Shown here piece by piece: positions 1 to 9,195 of a stretch of DNA of 64,000 nt. Each line of letters opens with the position of its first letter. Position 1 is the stretch's first letter. A program made the translations under genes and the position numbers. The notes beneath the pieces were generated by a model. It saw only the letters and a list, made by a program, of their open reading frames with translations, was not told where the DNA came from and did not search any database. The DNA is from Idiomarina aquatica. Its GTDB lineage: Bacteria > Pseudomonadota > Gammaproteobacteria > Enterobacterales > Alteromonadaceae. The stretch is from assembly GCF_003987185.1 (NCBI RefSeq), contig NZ_PIPS01000005.1, positions 1-64,000 on the forward strand, written 5' to 3'.

Positions 1-518
1 GCAGGCGCTTCGACTCCATCATCCACAAGAATTGATGCGTAAAACTTACCTGTTTTACTCAAACTGACAGTAATGCTTTTTACTGCACCCGTAATTTCAC
101 GATGAATATTTGCCTTTACAGGCTGCACCTTGGGCAACTTAACAGCCCCATCCAGCACTTTAACACCCACACAGTGGTAACTCGACTGTTTGCCGTGCTT
201 GCGTTTAAATTGCGGGAATTTGGCTTTTAACTTCGGGTTGAAGAAGTTGTCAAAGGCTTGGTGAAGGTTGATGACCGCCTGCTGTAAGGCGATTGAATCA
301 TATTGTTTCAACCAGTGGTATTTTCGTGATGTCTTAGCAACGGCAAGCAGCGGTTTTATGTCTTTTTTGGGGTTCAGCGTAATCCTGCGCTTGCGATACA
401 TATGAGACTTTAAATGCAGAGCCTTGTTGTACGCGAAACGCACAGCGCCAAACTGAGCTATTAAAAACTCAGCCTGCTCTTGAGTTGGGTAAATGCGTAC
501 TTTTGTCGCTCTTAACAT
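1..518 (-). CDS. tnpB: TnpB (IS200/IS605 OrfB) family protein, N-terminal part, cut by window edge
   Basis: Read on the minus strand from ATG at 516-518, 172 codons are open to the window edge. The N-terminus (MLRATKVRIYPTQEQ) followed by FGAVRFAYNKAL is the typical TnpB/OrfB start. A central basic stretch (KLKAKFPQFKRKHGKQSSY) and the segment ITGAVKSITVSLSKTGKFYASI also fit the family. TnpB proteins are RNA-guided nucleases carried by IS200/IS605 and IS1341-type elements. The RuvC catalytic residues, zinc finger and downstream guide-RNA end lie outside the window, so it cannot be told whether the gene is intact. No tnpA is visible on this side, which would fit a tnpB-only element. Confidence in the family is high. 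Confidence 0.88.
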   Translation of the reverse strand, partial: MLRATKVRIYPTQEQAEFLIAQFGAVRFAYNKALHLKSHMYRKRRITLNPKKDIKPLLAVAKTSRKYHWLKQYDSIALQQAVINLHQAFDNFFNPKLKAKFPQFKRKHGKQSSYHCVGVKVLDGAVKLPKVQPVKANIHREITGAVKSITVSLSKTGKFYASILVDDGVEAP

Positions 519-581
519 TTAAATCATGAAACTGTATAGATAACCAGTATTCTCCTGATATAACTTTGCTTGTCAAGGAAG

Positions 582-630
582 TTGAGGCTTCACCTCAATC
601 GCTTTATACCCCCGCCCAATTGGGCGAGGG
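582..630. repeat. Two hairpins upstream of tnpB, candidate left end of the transposon
   Basis: Hairpin one pairs ttgagg (582-587) with cctcaa (593-598) over a 5-nt loop. Hairpin two is a near-perfect palindrome centred on cgcccaattgggcg (613-626), extended by three further pairs to 609-630. IS200/IS605 elements carry subterminal hairpins at their ends, and these lie 65-115 bp upstream of the tnpB start, where a left end is expected. The exact end and its cleavage tetranucleotide cannot be fixed without an empty-site comparison. The second hairpin could instead belong to the 3' end of the neighbouring gene, but no U-tract follows it. Confidence 0.45.
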
Positions 631-631
631 T

Positions 632-1345
632 TTACGGCGAAATTGCTAATGCTTCACGCATTAAAAACCGCGTCAGTGCCGGTCCGTTAACCTGAATAGT
701 ATCTGAACCTTGCCGCCATTGCCGCAATAGCTGTTCAATGATCGGAAAAATCAGTGCTTTAATTTCGGCGTCCGTGCTGTTGCTGCGATCAAGTTCCTCA
801 ATAATAAGCTCGGGTACATGCACACTGGCGATTGGTTCACCGCGATCGAACAGATTAATGGTGACATCGGTAAACTGCAGTTGCTCTAACTGCCAACTGA
901 CGGCCTCGTCGCTCGCCTGTGCCGGCTGATAGCGAGGTTTCTGTAATTGCTGCAGCTTATCCAACAGTTGGTGAAGATTAGACTGCCCAGTGCCATAGTA
1001 GGCCAGCGTTAACTGCGCTCCCGATAAACGCAACTGTTTGATCGCAACCCGCTGTTGCCCGAGTGACTGCCAGTCTCCGGCCAGTTCGATCTGGTCGGCA
1101 ATGATCAATTGATTCAAGGGCTCGGACAATTGTGCCACTCGGGTTGCCAGCCGCACCTGGCGTGCGCTCAGTTCATCGGTCAGTCCATTAACCGTCAGCT
1201 CGCCGAGGTGCAGATCGGCATTTAATTGCGTTGCCGCTGACTCGGTCAGTTGTTGAGACAGCCGCTGCGAAATACTTTGCTGGGCATGTCCGGCAAAGCT
1301 CAGCAAACTGACGAACAGAAAAAATAAGGAAGTCGCGTATCGCAT
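632..1345 (-). CDS. Secreted protein of unknown function (AsmA-like character)
   Basis: The 237-residue product begins with a clear signal peptide (MRYATSLFFLFVSLLSFAGHAQQ, cleavage after AHA), so it is probably periplasmic. The mature part alternates short amphipathic strands such as LHLGELTVNGL, KQLRLSGAQLTL and WQLEQLQFTDVTINLFDRG. This pattern recalls the strand repeats of AsmA/DUF748-type periplasmic proteins, but no motif fixes the family. The C-terminal third (KALIFPIIEQLLRQW) is predicted helical. The gene stands alone between the tnpB flank and the divergent S10 peptidase gene, whose start is 120 bp away. No function is assigned. Confidence 0.7.
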   Translation of the reverse strand: MRYATSLFFLFVSLLSFAGHAQQSISQRLSQQLTESAATQLNADLHLGELTVNGLTDELSARQVRLATRVAQLSEPLNQLIIADQIELAGDWQSLGQQRVAIKQLRLSGAQLTLAYYGTGQSNLHQLLDKLQQLQKPRYQPAQASDEAVSWQLEQLQFTDVTINLFDRGEPIASVHVPELIIEELDRSNSTDAEIKALIFPIIEQLLRQWRQGSDTIQVNGPALTRFLMREALAISP

Positions 1346-1465
1346 GGTCTGATTTACCTGTTAGTTGCCACGTATCGTAAAAGCCCGGGTAATAATCGCA
1401 TAATCTTTGACGCCTGCGCGTAAAAGTTTGTTAATCTGAGACAACAAAAACAAAGGAGAAGCTCA

Positions 1466-3004
1466 ATGAAAACATCTCTCGCGTTAGTTGCCGGGTTGTC
1501 ACTGCTGGGTTCAGTAGCAGCAGCGCCGGTCGCATACGCACAACAAAATCCCGCAGAACACTTGCGCCAAATCGCCATCGAAACCACCTCTGTTACGGAA
1601 CACAGCGTTGAAATCAATGGCGAAACGGTCGATTACACGGCAACCGCAGGCACCCTGCCGGTTTGGAATGACGAAGGGCATCCGACCGCAACGTTATTTT
1701 ACACCTATTATCAACGCGAGGACGTTGATAACCGAGCCGAGCGTCCAATTGTTTACTCCTTTAACGGCGGCCCGGGTTCAGCCTCGGTGTGGATGCATCT
1801 GGCCTATACCGGCCCTAAAGTCCTTAACTTAAGTGACGAAGGCTACCCAGTTCAGCCTTATGGCGTGCAGGATAACCCGCACTCTATCCTGGACGTTGCC
1901 GACATTGTTTTCATTAACCCGGTTAACACCGGCTATTCGCGGGTTTTACCCAATAAAAATGGTGAAATGCCGTCAAAACAACAGCAACAGGACATGTTTT
2001 TTGGTGTCAACGCGGATGTCCAGTATTTGGCCGAGTGGATGACAACCTTCACCAGCCGTTACAACCGCTGGCAATCGCCTAAATTCCTGATTGGTGAAAG
2101 TTACGGTACGACGCGAGTGTCAGGTTTGGCCAATGCGCTGCAAAACCGCCAATGGATGTACATTAATGGCGTTATTCTGGTCTCACCAACGGACATCGGC
2201 ATAGACCGTGACGGTCCAGTAAAAGACGCCAATCAGCTGCCTTACTTTGCCGCAGCGGCCTGGTATCACGATGCCCTGCCGGAAGACCTACAGAGCAAAG
2301 ATTTACTCGACGTTCTTGCCGAAGTTGAAGATTATACCTTTGACACCTACCTGCCGGCATTGGCGCAGGGAACCCGTCTATCCGAACAGCAACAGGATCA
2401 AGTCGCCACCGCCGTTGCCCGCTATTCTGGCTTGTCAAAAGAAGCGGTGTTATCCAATAACCTGGCACCCAGCACGTCTTACTTCTGGAAAGAGTTATTG
2501 CGTGACCGCGACCGTACCATTGGTCGTCTCGACTCGCGCTACCTTGGCATCGACGGCCGCCGTGCCGGTGACCGCCCTGACTATAACGCGGAGTTAAGTT
2601 CCTGGCTGCACTCGTTCACCCCAGCGATAAACTATTATCTGCGGGAAGAACTTAACTTCATTACCGACGTAAAATACAACATGTTTGGTCCGGTGCACCC
2701 ATGGGATCGCAGCAACAACAATACCGGTGAACAACTGCGCCAGGCAATGGCCGCTAACCCGTATTTGAACGTGCTGATTCAGGCAGGTTATTTTGACGGT
2801 GCAACGAACTACTTTGACGCCAAATACACGATGTGGCAACTGGATCGCAGTGGTCTGATGAAAGACCGCATTGGCTTTAAAGGCTATCGCAGCGGTCATA
2901 TGATGTACTTGCGCCGTGCTGATCTGGAAAAATCCAACGATGATTTGCGCGAGTTCATCCAGCAGTCGTTACCGGCTGCGGGTGTACCAGCGGAATATAA
3001 ATAG
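1466..3004 (+). CDS. Exported S10 family serine carboxypeptidase
   Basis: The 512-residue protein starts with a signal peptide ending near VAYAQQ (residues 1-27), pointing to a periplasmic or secreted enzyme. Family S10 features are in order: the oxyanion region YSFNGGPGSASVW (about residues 96-108), nucleophile Ser212 in GESYGT, the acidic residue Asp444 in YFDGATNYFD, and His478 in SGHMMY. S10 enzymes release amino acids from peptide C-termini, usually best at acidic pH. An aaggag ribosome site lies just before the ATG. It is monocistronic, and the trp promoter begins about 14 bp after its stop, with no obvious terminator between. Confidence 0.9.
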   Translation: MKTSLALVAGLSLLGSVAAAPVAYAQQNPAEHLRQIAIETTSVTEHSVEINGETVDYTATAGTLPVWNDEGHPTATLFYTYYQREDVDNRAERPIVYSFNGGPGSASVWMHLAYTGPKVLNLSDEGYPVQPYGVQDNPHSILDVADIVFINPVNTGYSRVLPNKNGEMPSKQQQQDMFFGVNADVQYLAEWMTTFTSRYNRWQSPKFLIGESYGTTRVSGLANALQNRQWMYINGVILVSPTDIGIDRDGPVKDANQLPYFAAAAWYHDALPEDLQSKDLLDVLAEVEDYTFDTYLPALAQGTRLSEQQQDQVATAVARYSGLSKEAVLSNNLAPSTSYFWKELLRDRDRTIGRLDSRYLGIDGRRAGDRPDYNAELSSWLHSFTPAINYYLREELNFITDVKYNMFGPVHPWDRSNNNTGEQLRQAMAANPYLNVLIQAGYFDGATNYFDAKYTMWQLDRSGLMKDRIGFKGYRSGHMMYLRRADLEKSNDDLREFIQQSLPAAGVPAEYK

Positions 3005-3017
3005 CCCGAACTGGGGG

Positions 3018-3051
3018 TTGACAAGCTGACCACAACTGGTTAGTTTGTCAG
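3018..3051 (+). promoter_or_regulatory. trp promoter with overlapping candidate TrpR operator
   Basis: A perfect -35 TTGACA (3018-3023) is followed after 17 bp by -10 tagttt (3041-3046). Overlapping the -10, positions 3032-3051 (acaactggttagtttgtcag) match the Escherichia coli trp operator at 13 of 20 positions, with the AACT...AGTT dyad kept. The geometry is that of enterobacterial trpPO, where TrpR-tryptophan blocks polymerase. The trpR gene itself is not in the window, so repressor control is inferred. Confidence 0.65.
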
Positions 3052-3075
3052 TCAATAAGTAACTATACAAGTTAG

Positions 3076-3168
3076 ATGAGAGCAATGCTGAATACGCAAA
3101 TCCAAACGACTGTACAACATTGGTGGTGGCACTTCTCGCAAGAGCGGGTCGTGACGTCGTGCGTATAA
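3076..3168 (+). CDS. trpL: trp operon leader peptide
   Basis: A 30-codon reading frame (in-frame alternative start at 3085) contains three consecutive Trp codons, TGG TGG TGG at 3121-3129, after VQH. It ends with TAA at 3166-3168, about 25 nt before the attenuator hairpin. Ribosome stalling at these codons when tryptophanyl-tRNA is scarce is the classic attenuation sensor. The segment 3142-3149 (gagcgggt), just after the Trp codons, is the likely antiterminator-pairing region. No strong Shine-Dalgarno is seen for either start. Confidence 0.85.
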   Translation: MRAMLNTQIQTTVQHWWWHFSQERVVTSCV

Positions 3169-3190
3169 TTTACTCATCGTAGTCAACAAA

Positions 3191-3217
3191 AACCCGCTCC
3201 ATCGAGCGGGTTTTTTT
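3191..3217 (+). terminator. trp attenuator (intrinsic terminator)
   Basis: Stem cccgctc (3193-3199) pairs with gagcggg (3204-3210) over loop catc, followed by seven T residues. The same 5' arm (acccgctc, 3192-3199) is perfectly complementary to gagcgggt at 3142-3149 inside the leader reading frame, giving the mutually exclusive antiterminator expected for trp attenuation. Confidence 0.88.
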
Positions 3218-3267
3218 ATGTCCTTCGATGGAGCAACCGACAAAAATTTCAGCTTGGAGTATGTAGG

Positions 3268-4896
3268 GTGAATAACGAACAAATCGAAGGACAGGTTGAC
3301 AGCTTACGGGTTGATCTCCCCTATCAGGCCGATACCGACAGGGTCTATCAGGCACTGTGCAGCAATGATGATGGCGCCGGCACAGGCCGCCACTTATTGC
3401 TCGACTCCGCCGATATTGGCACTAAACGTGCACTCAAAAGCCTGTTGCTTATTGATACCGCGCTGACCTTAACGTGCCGCGGCCAACGGGTCATGATCGA
3501 GGCCAACAGTGATAATGGTGCACAACTCCTGCCGTTTCTGGCCGCCACACTGACACCGTCGATACAGCGTGAACAAACAGCCACCACGCTGGAACTTGAG
3601 TTTCCGCAGCCGACCTTCGATCAAACCGAAGAACAACGTTTAAAAGCGTTATCCAATATGGAACCGCTGCGGCTATTACAGCAACGCCTGACAAAAGCTA
3701 ATGACGAAGCTCGCAACAACCCTTTTTCTATCTTCCTGGGAGGTGTGTTTGGCTACGACTACGTTGCCAGCTATGAGCAACTGCCGCCGGTAGCCGAGGG
3801 CGAAAACAACTGTCCCGACTATGTTTTTTATCTGGCGGAAACCCTCTTAGTCGTTGATCATGAGCAACAACGCAGCGAGTTAATTGCCAGCTTCTTCAGC
3901 CAGGGTGGTGCTCGCAACGACAGCGACCAACAGCGCTACCATCAACTGACACAGCGGATCGGTCAACTGGCTGCTCAATGCCAGTTACCGTCGCCGCCAA
4001 TGTCTACGACGGCACAACCGCCAGCCACACCGGCGATCACTGAAGTGAGTCCATCGGCTGACCGTTTCCGGCAGATAGTGATGCAGCTTAAGGAAAACAT
4101 TCTTGACGGTGACATCTTTCAGGTGGTGCCATCGCGTCGTTTTAAACTGCCCTGCAATAATCCATTAGCGGCCTATCAGCGACTGAAGCAGAACAACCCG
4201 TCTCCCTATATGTTTTTTCTTAGCCACCCGGATTTCTGTTTGTTCGGCGCCTCGCCCGAATCCGCGCTTAAATATCAACAGCAGAGTAATCAGGTTGAGC
4301 TCTACCCTATTGCCGGTACTCGTCCTCGCGGACGCAATGCGGATGGCTCAATTAACCTGGATATTGACGGCAGAATGGAGCTGGAATTACGGCTCGATGA
4401 GAAAGAGCTCTCCGAACACCTGATGCTGGTTGATTTAGCCCGTAATGACCTGGCGCGAATTTGCCAACCCGGCAGTCGTTATGTCGCCGATCTATTGAAA
4501 GTCGACCGTTATTCACAAGTGATGCACCTGGTATCACGCGTGGTCGGCCAATTGCGACAGGATTGCGATGCGTTACACGCTTACCGCGCCTGTATGAACA
4601 TGGGAACCCTGACCGGAGCACCGAAAGTCAGTGCTGCACGCCTGATCCGTGAGGTTGAACAACAGGGACGCGGTAGCTACGGCGGAGCGGTAGGTTATCT
4701 GGCCGGAAACGGTGACATGGATACCTGCATCGTTATTCGGTCAGCGTTTGTCAAGGATCAGCAGGCCATCGTGCAGGCCGGCGCCGGTGTGGTCTATGAC
4801 TCTGATGCCGATGCCGAGGTCGCAGAAACTGAAAACAAAGCCAAAGCGGTGCTGATGGCGATTCAGCAAACATACGCTGAGGAGGGAGCCTTATGA
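3268..4896 (+). CDS. trpE: Anthranilate synthase component I
   Basis: TrpE converts chorismate and ammonia (from TrpG) to anthranilate, the first committed step of tryptophan synthesis. The start is GTG at 3268, preceded by ggag with 8-nt spacing; the nearby ATG at 3261 runs straight into a stop. The 542-residue length is typical. Seen: the N-terminal regulatory stretch LLLDSADI, matching the LLxS tryptophan-feedback motif, and in the chorismate-binding domain DIFQVVPSRRF, PIAGTRPRGR, DEKELSEHLMLVDLARND, GTLTGAPKVSA and AGAGVVYDSD. It is the first structural gene after the attenuator and overlaps trpG by 4 nt (ATGA), suggesting translational coupling. Confidence 0.97.
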   Translation: MNNEQIEGQVDSLRVDLPYQADTDRVYQALCSNDDGAGTGRHLLLDSADIGTKRALKSLLLIDTALTLTCRGQRVMIEANSDNGAQLLPFLAATLTPSIQREQTATTLELEFPQPTFDQTEEQRLKALSNMEPLRLLQQRLTKANDEARNNPFSIFLGGVFGYDYVASYEQLPPVAEGENNCPDYVFYLAETLLVVDHEQQRSELIASFFSQGGARNDSDQQRYHQLTQRIGQLAAQCQLPSPPMSTTAQPPATPAITEVSPSADRFRQIVMQLKENILDGDIFQVVPSRRFKLPCNNPLAAYQRLKQNNPSPYMFFLSHPDFCLFGASPESALKYQQQSNQVELYPIAGTRPRGRNADGSINLDIDGRMELELRLDEKELSEHLMLVDLARNDLARICQPGSRYVADLLKVDRYSQVMHLVSRVVGQLRQDCDALHAYRACMNMGTLTGAPKVSAARLIREVEQQGRGSYGGAVGYLAGNGDMDTCIVIRSAFVKDQQAIVQAGAGVVYDSDADAEVAETENKAKAVLMAIQQTYAEEGAL

Positions 4897-5519
4897 ATAA
4901 CGTTAACTCATCCGCCACCGTTAACGCGCGCATCGTACTTATCGACAATATTGACTCGTTTTCATACAACTTAGTCGATGAGCTGTCGCAGCTGAATTAT
5001 CAACTGGTGGTGTATCGAAATACCGTACCGGCTGAAACTGTCATCGCTGACCTGCAACAATTCAACGGTCCACAAGTGGTCTGCCTGTCACCCGGCCCGG
5101 GCCACCCGCGCAGTGCCGGCAACCTGATGACGCTGCTTGAATTTTGCGCCGGGCGTTACCCGCTACTGGGCATTTGTCTGGGCTTTCAGGCACTGATTGA
5201 GTTCAGCGGCGGTCGGGTCGCCCGCTGCGGTGAAGTGGTACACGGCAAAACCGCCGACATGACCACCCGCGAACATCCGATCTTTACCGGTGTCAGCAGC
5301 AATAACCGCTGTGTTGTCGCGCGCTATCACTCCCTCAGCGGCTATGACCTGCCGGCCACCGTTAACGTTATCGGCGATGTTAATGGCATCCCGATGGCGG
5401 CCGAATTCAGCGCCTGTCAGGCGCTTGGTTTTCAGTTTCATCCGGAATCTCTGTTAACGCCCAAAGGCAAGCAGTTACTGGCCAACAGCATGACCTATTT
5501 ATTGTCACAACAGGTGTAG
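4893..5519 (+). CDS. trpG: Anthranilate synthase glutamine amidotransferase component
   Basis: This class I glutamine amidotransferase supplies ammonia to TrpE. The 208 residues show the N-terminal IDNIDSFSYNLVDEL, the oxyanion motif LSPGPGHP, the nucleophile-elbow Cys in LGICLGFQAL, and the catalytic His-Glu in FHPES. It is a stand-alone subunit, not fused to trpD as in Escherichia coli. It overlaps trpE by 4 nt and lies 10 nt before trpD. Confidence 0.97.
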   Translation: MNNVNSSATVNARIVLIDNIDSFSYNLVDELSQLNYQLVVYRNTVPAETVIADLQQFNGPQVVCLSPGPGHPRSAGNLMTLLEFCAGRYPLLGICLGFQALIEFSGGRVARCGEVVHGKTADMTTREHPIFTGVSSNNRCVVARYHSLSGYDLPATVNVIGDVNGIPMAAEFSACQALGFQFHPESLLTPKGKQLLANSMTYLLSQQV

Positions 5520-5529
5520 GAAAGACAGT

Positions 5530-6543
5530 ATGAAAAGTTTAGATCAACTTCTTAATGGACAAACCTTGTCGCAACAGGACAGCAAAGCGTTTTTCCAGCG
5601 CCTGGTAAAAGGCGAACTGAATGACACGCAGATCAGTGCCGCGCTGGTCGCCATGAAAATGCGCGGTGAAACACCGGCCGAACTAGCCGGCGCTGCGGAG
5701 GCGGTGCTGGAAGTGTGCAAACCGTTCCAACGTCCGCAACAAACCGTTGTCGACAGTTGCGGTACCGGTGGTGACGGCAGCAATACCATGAACATCTCCA
5801 CCACTGCCGCGTTGGTGGCAGCCTCAATGGGCGTTTGTGTGGCCAAACACGGTAATCGCAGCGTTTCCTCCCGCTCCGGCTCTGCCGACGTGCTGGAAAC
5901 TCTGCAACTGCGTACCAACCTGGATCCGCGTGATGCCGCACGTCAACTCGACGATAACCGTTTCTGCTTTCTGTTCGCTCCGCACTATCATCCCGGTATT
6001 AAATACGCCATGCCGGTGCGCCAGACACTAAAAACACGTACACTGTTCAACCTGATAGGACCATTGGTCAATCCGGCGCGTCCGGACGCTCAGTTGCTGG
6101 GGGTCTACAGCCCCGAGTGGGTGCGGCCAATGGCTGAAACCTTGCAACGGCTTGGTGTTAAACGAGCCATGGTGGTGCACGGCAGCGGCCTTGACGAACT
6201 GGCATTGCATGGCCCCAGCCAGGTGGTTGAATTAAAGGATGGCGAATTGCACGAGTACCCGTTGAGCCCTGCTGATTTTGGTTTACAGCAGGCCGACCTG
6301 AGTGAGCTAAAAGGAGGCGACGCTGACTGTAATGCGCGCATCTTAAAGCAGGTATTGGCCGGCGCCGGCAGTGTTGCCCAGCAACAGTCGGTGGCTATGA
6401 ACGTGGCCGCGTTATTGTGTCTGACCGAACAGTTTGACGATCGGAAACAAGCGGCCGCCGCCACTCTTGAACACATTCAAAGCGGTCAGGCATTAACCCA
6501 CTTAGAACAAATCCAACAAGCGCAGGAGACCTATCATGTCTGA
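5530..6543 (+). CDS. trpD: Anthranilate phosphoribosyltransferase
   Basis: TrpD joins anthranilate to phosphoribosyl pyrophosphate, giving phosphoribosylanthranilate. The 337 residues are standard for the unfused enzyme. PRPP and metal-binding motifs are visible: DSCGTGGDGSNTMNIST, AKHGNRSVSSRSGSADVLE, FLFAPHYHPG and RTLFNLIGPLVNP. A Shine-Dalgarno aggaaag precedes the ATG. The 3' end overlaps trpCF by 8 nt. Confidence 0.97.
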   Translation: MKSLDQLLNGQTLSQQDSKAFFQRLVKGELNDTQISAALVAMKMRGETPAELAGAAEAVLEVCKPFQRPQQTVVDSCGTGGDGSNTMNISTTAALVAASMGVCVAKHGNRSVSSRSGSADVLETLQLRTNLDPRDAARQLDDNRFCFLFAPHYHPGIKYAMPVRQTLKTRTLFNLIGPLVNPARPDAQLLGVYSPEWVRPMAETLQRLGVKRAMVVHGSGLDELALHGPSQVVELKDGELHEYPLSPADFGLQQADLSELKGGDADCNARILKQVLAGAGSVAQQQSVAMNVAALLCLTEQFDDRKQAAAATLEHIQSGQALTHLEQIQQAQETYHV

Positions 6544-7990
6544 GAACATCCTGGCAGGCATTGTCGCCGACAAAGTTGAGCAAAACCAACAGCAGGCACA
6601 GCGTTATCCGTTGGCGAGCTACCGCGAGCGGTTACAACCGAGTGATCGCAGTCTTTACGCGGCATTATCACAACCTCAGGCCGGCTTTATTCTCGAGTGC
6701 AAAAAAGCGTCTCCGTCAAAAGGCCTGATTCGTCCGGATTTCAACCCAGTGACCTTGGCACGAGCTTATCAGCCATACGCGGCGGCCATTTCCGTGTTAA
6801 CCGAACCAGCCCATTTTCAGGGTAGCCTGGATTATTTATCCGCCGTCCGCGCCAGTGTTCATCAGCCGGTACTGTGTAAAGACTTCTTTATCGATGAAGA
6901 ACAAGTGTACCGGGCGCGCTACTTTGGTGCTGATGCCGTTTTGCTGATGTTGTCGGTGCTGGACGACGACCAGTACCAACAGTTGGCTGCCGTCGCCGAA
7001 TCACTGCGGATGGATGTCCTGACAGAAGTGGCCAACGCTGACGAAATGCAGCGCGCCAGCGCGCTGGGCGCGCGTATTATCGGTATTAATCACCGTGATC
7101 TGACCAATTTAACCATCAACCCTGACCGCAGCGCCGAATTGGCTCCGCTGGCGCCTGCCGACGCTTTGCTGATTGCCGAGTCCGGTTTTTCCACACATCA
7201 GGATATTCGTCGGGTTGCACCTTATGTTAATGGCTTTTTGGTTGGCAGCGCATTAAGCGCCCACAATGATGTTGATGCGGCCTGCCGCACGCTCATTTTT
7301 GGCGACAATAAAGTCTGTGGCCTCACCCGCGCCGAAGACGCTCTGAATGCAGCAGCGGCCGGTGCACGCTACGGTGGGCTGATTTTTGCCAAACGTTCAC
7401 CGCGTTGTGTGTCACTGTCCCAAGCACGTGACATCATCCGTGCAACGGACACCCTTCGGTTTGTCGGCGTATTCGCCGATCAGCCGCTCAATGAAGTGGC
7501 ACAAACCGCATTAGAACTGCAACTGCACGCCATTCAATTACACGGACATGAGGATCTCGACTACCTCAGTCAATTGCGGCACAAACTGAAATTGGCGGGC
7601 GCCGAGCACATTCAGTTATGGCAGGCTATTCGCGTCGATGATGCGATGGATCTTGAACATTTACCCGGCGCTGACCGTATTGATCGACTGGTGCTCGACA
7701 ATGGTGCCGGCGGCACCGGCAAAACCTTTGACTGGAACGCGTTGGATAGGTTGCCGGTGAGCGCACGTCAACGCTGCCTGCTGGCCGGCGGTATCAGTCC
7801 GGAAAATGTTGCCGAAGCGGTTCAACACGGCATCGCCGGCGTCGACAGTAGCTCCAGATTGGAAGCCGCACCAGGCATCAAGGATGCCGCCAGAATACAA
7901 CAGCTATTTACTACGATTCGGGGTTATGGTCGCTTTGCCGGACAGACCTCTGCACAATCATCTTCAGACAGTTATCAGGAGGCAGTATGA
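6536..7990 (+). CDS. trpCF: Fused indole-3-glycerol phosphate synthase / phosphoribosylanthranilate isomerase
   Basis: One 484-residue chain carries two TIM-barrel enzymes. The N-terminal half (about 1-255) is TrpC, with [13 protein letters not shown] and [21 protein letters not shown]. The C-terminal half (about 256-470) is TrpF, with [10 protein letters not shown] (catalytic Cys) and GVDSSSRLE (catalytic Asp). It performs the isomerase and then the decarboxylating cyclisation step. The fusion is shared with enterobacteria and many gammaproteobacteria. It overlaps trpD by 8 nt and trpB by 4 nt. Confidence 0.96.
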   Translation: MSENILAGIVADKVEQNQQQAQRYPLASYRERLQPSDRSLYAALSQPQAGFILECKKASPSKGLIRPDFNPVTLARAYQPYAAAISVLTEPAHFQGSLDYLSAVRASVHQPVLCKDFFIDEEQVYRARYFGADAVLLMLSVLDDDQYQQLAAVAESLRMDVLTEVANADEMQRASALGARIIGINHRDLTNLTINPDRSAELAPLAPADALLIAESGFSTHQDIRRVAPYVNGFLVGSALSAHNDVDAACRTLIFGDNKVCGLTRAEDALNAAAAGARYGGLIFAKRSPRCVSLSQARDIIRATDTLRFVGVFADQPLNEVAQTALELQLHAIQLHGHEDLDYLSQLRHKLKLAGAEHIQLWQAIRVDDAMDLEHLPGADRIDRLVLDNGAGGTGKTFDWNALDRLPVSARQRCLLAGGISPENVAEAVQHGIAGVDSSSRLEAAPGIKDAARIQQLFTTIRGYGRFAGQTSAQSSSDSYQEAV

Positions 7991-9195
7991 GTCGCTCTCT
8001 CTCAGCCTATTTTGGCGATTTTGGCGGACAGTTCGTACCTGAAATTTTGTTACCGGCATTGGACCAGCTAGAACAGGCCTTTATCGACGCTCAGCAGGAT
8101 GAAGACTTCCAGGCCGAATTCCGTGGTCTACTAAAAAACTATCTCGGGCGCCCGACACCCTTGAGTTTATGTCGTAATTTGCCGTTAACATCACCGAATA
8201 ACACGAAAATTTACCTTAAACGTGAAGATCTGCTGCACGGTGGTGCCCACAAAACCAATCAGGTTCTGGGTCAGGCGTTACTGGCCAAACGTATGGGAAA
8301 AACTCGGATTATCGCCGAAACCGGCGCTGGCCAACATGGCACAGCCACCGCGTTGGCCTGTGCCCTGCTGGATTTAGAATGCATTATTTATATGGGTAAA
8401 AAGGACGCTGAACGGCAACAGCCGAACGTGTTCCGGATGGAACTCATGGGCGCTAAAGTGGTGCCTGTTGATACCGGTAGCGGTACCTTAAAGGACGCCG
8501 TTAACGAAGCCTTACGCGACTGGACGGCCAGTTATCCTAATACCCACTACCTGTTAGGTACTGCCGCCGGCGCTCACCCGTTTCCAACCATTGTGCGCGA
8601 ATTTCACCGCATGATCGGCGAAGAAGCCAAAGCGCAAATCATTGAGCAGGCCGGCCGTCTGCCGGATGAAGTTATCGCCTGTGTGGGCGGCGGTTCCAAT
8701 GCGATTGGTATGTTTGCCGATTTCATCGATGACGAAGACGTTGCACTGGTGGGCGTGGAACCAGCCGGCAAAGGCGTCGATACGCCACATCACGGCGCCA
8801 CCCTGACCGCCGGCAAACCAGGCATTCTGCACGGTTGCATCTCGTACCTGATGCAAACGGACGAGGGCCAGATCGAAGAGTCGTATTCCGTTTCGGCCGG
8901 TCTTGATTATCCGGGTGTCGGGCCGCAACATGCGCATTTAAAGGCCATTGGTCGCGCCCGTTATGAATCCGTGACGGATGACGAAGCATTAGAGGCCTTT
9001 CAGTTGTTATCCCGTCACGAAGGCATCATCCCAGCGTTAGAATCGGCCCATGCCCTGGCCTATGCGTTAAAACGAGCAGCCGAAGCGGATGCGCCGGAGA
9101 TCCTGCTGATCAACTTGTCCGGCCGAGGCGATAAAGACATTGACCACGTACGTCGCATATTTGCAGAACAACAAGCACAACAGGAGACCCCGTAA
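7987..9195 (+). CDS. trpB: Tryptophan synthase beta chain
   Basis: TrpB condenses indole with serine using pyridoxal phosphate. The 402 residues include the Schiff-base Lys in [10 protein letters not shown], the glycine-rich phosphate-binding loop [12 protein letters not shown], and the substrate region [12 protein letters not shown]. The N-terminal [10 protein letters not shown] is the usual TrpB start. It overlaps trpCF by 4 nt, and its stop shares one base with the trpA ATG, fitting equimolar alpha/beta production. Confidence 0.98.
   Translation: MSRSLSAYFGDFGGQFVPEILLPALDQLEQAFIDAQQDEDFQAEFRGLLKNYLGRPTPLSLCRNLPLTSPNNTKIYLKREDLLHGGAHKTNQVLGQALLAKRMGKTRIIAETGAGQHGTATALACALLDLECIIYMGKKDAERQQPNVFRMELMGAKVVPVDTGSGTLKDAVNEALRDWTASYPNTHYLLGTAAGAHPFPTIVREFHRMIGEEAKAQIIEQAGRLPDEVIACVGGGSNAIGMFADFIDDEDVALVGVEPAGKGVDTPHHGATLTAGKPGILHGCISYLMQTDEGQIEESYSVSAGLDYPGVGPQHAHLKAIGRARYESVTDDEALEAFQLLSRHEGIIPALESAHALAYALKRAAEADAPEILLINLSGRGDKDIDHVRRIFAEQQAQQETP

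Noticed and set aside
609-630. Terminator for the secreted protein gene at 632-1345
   Set aside because: The stem is good but no U-tract follows on the minus strand; a transposon-end role fits its position better.
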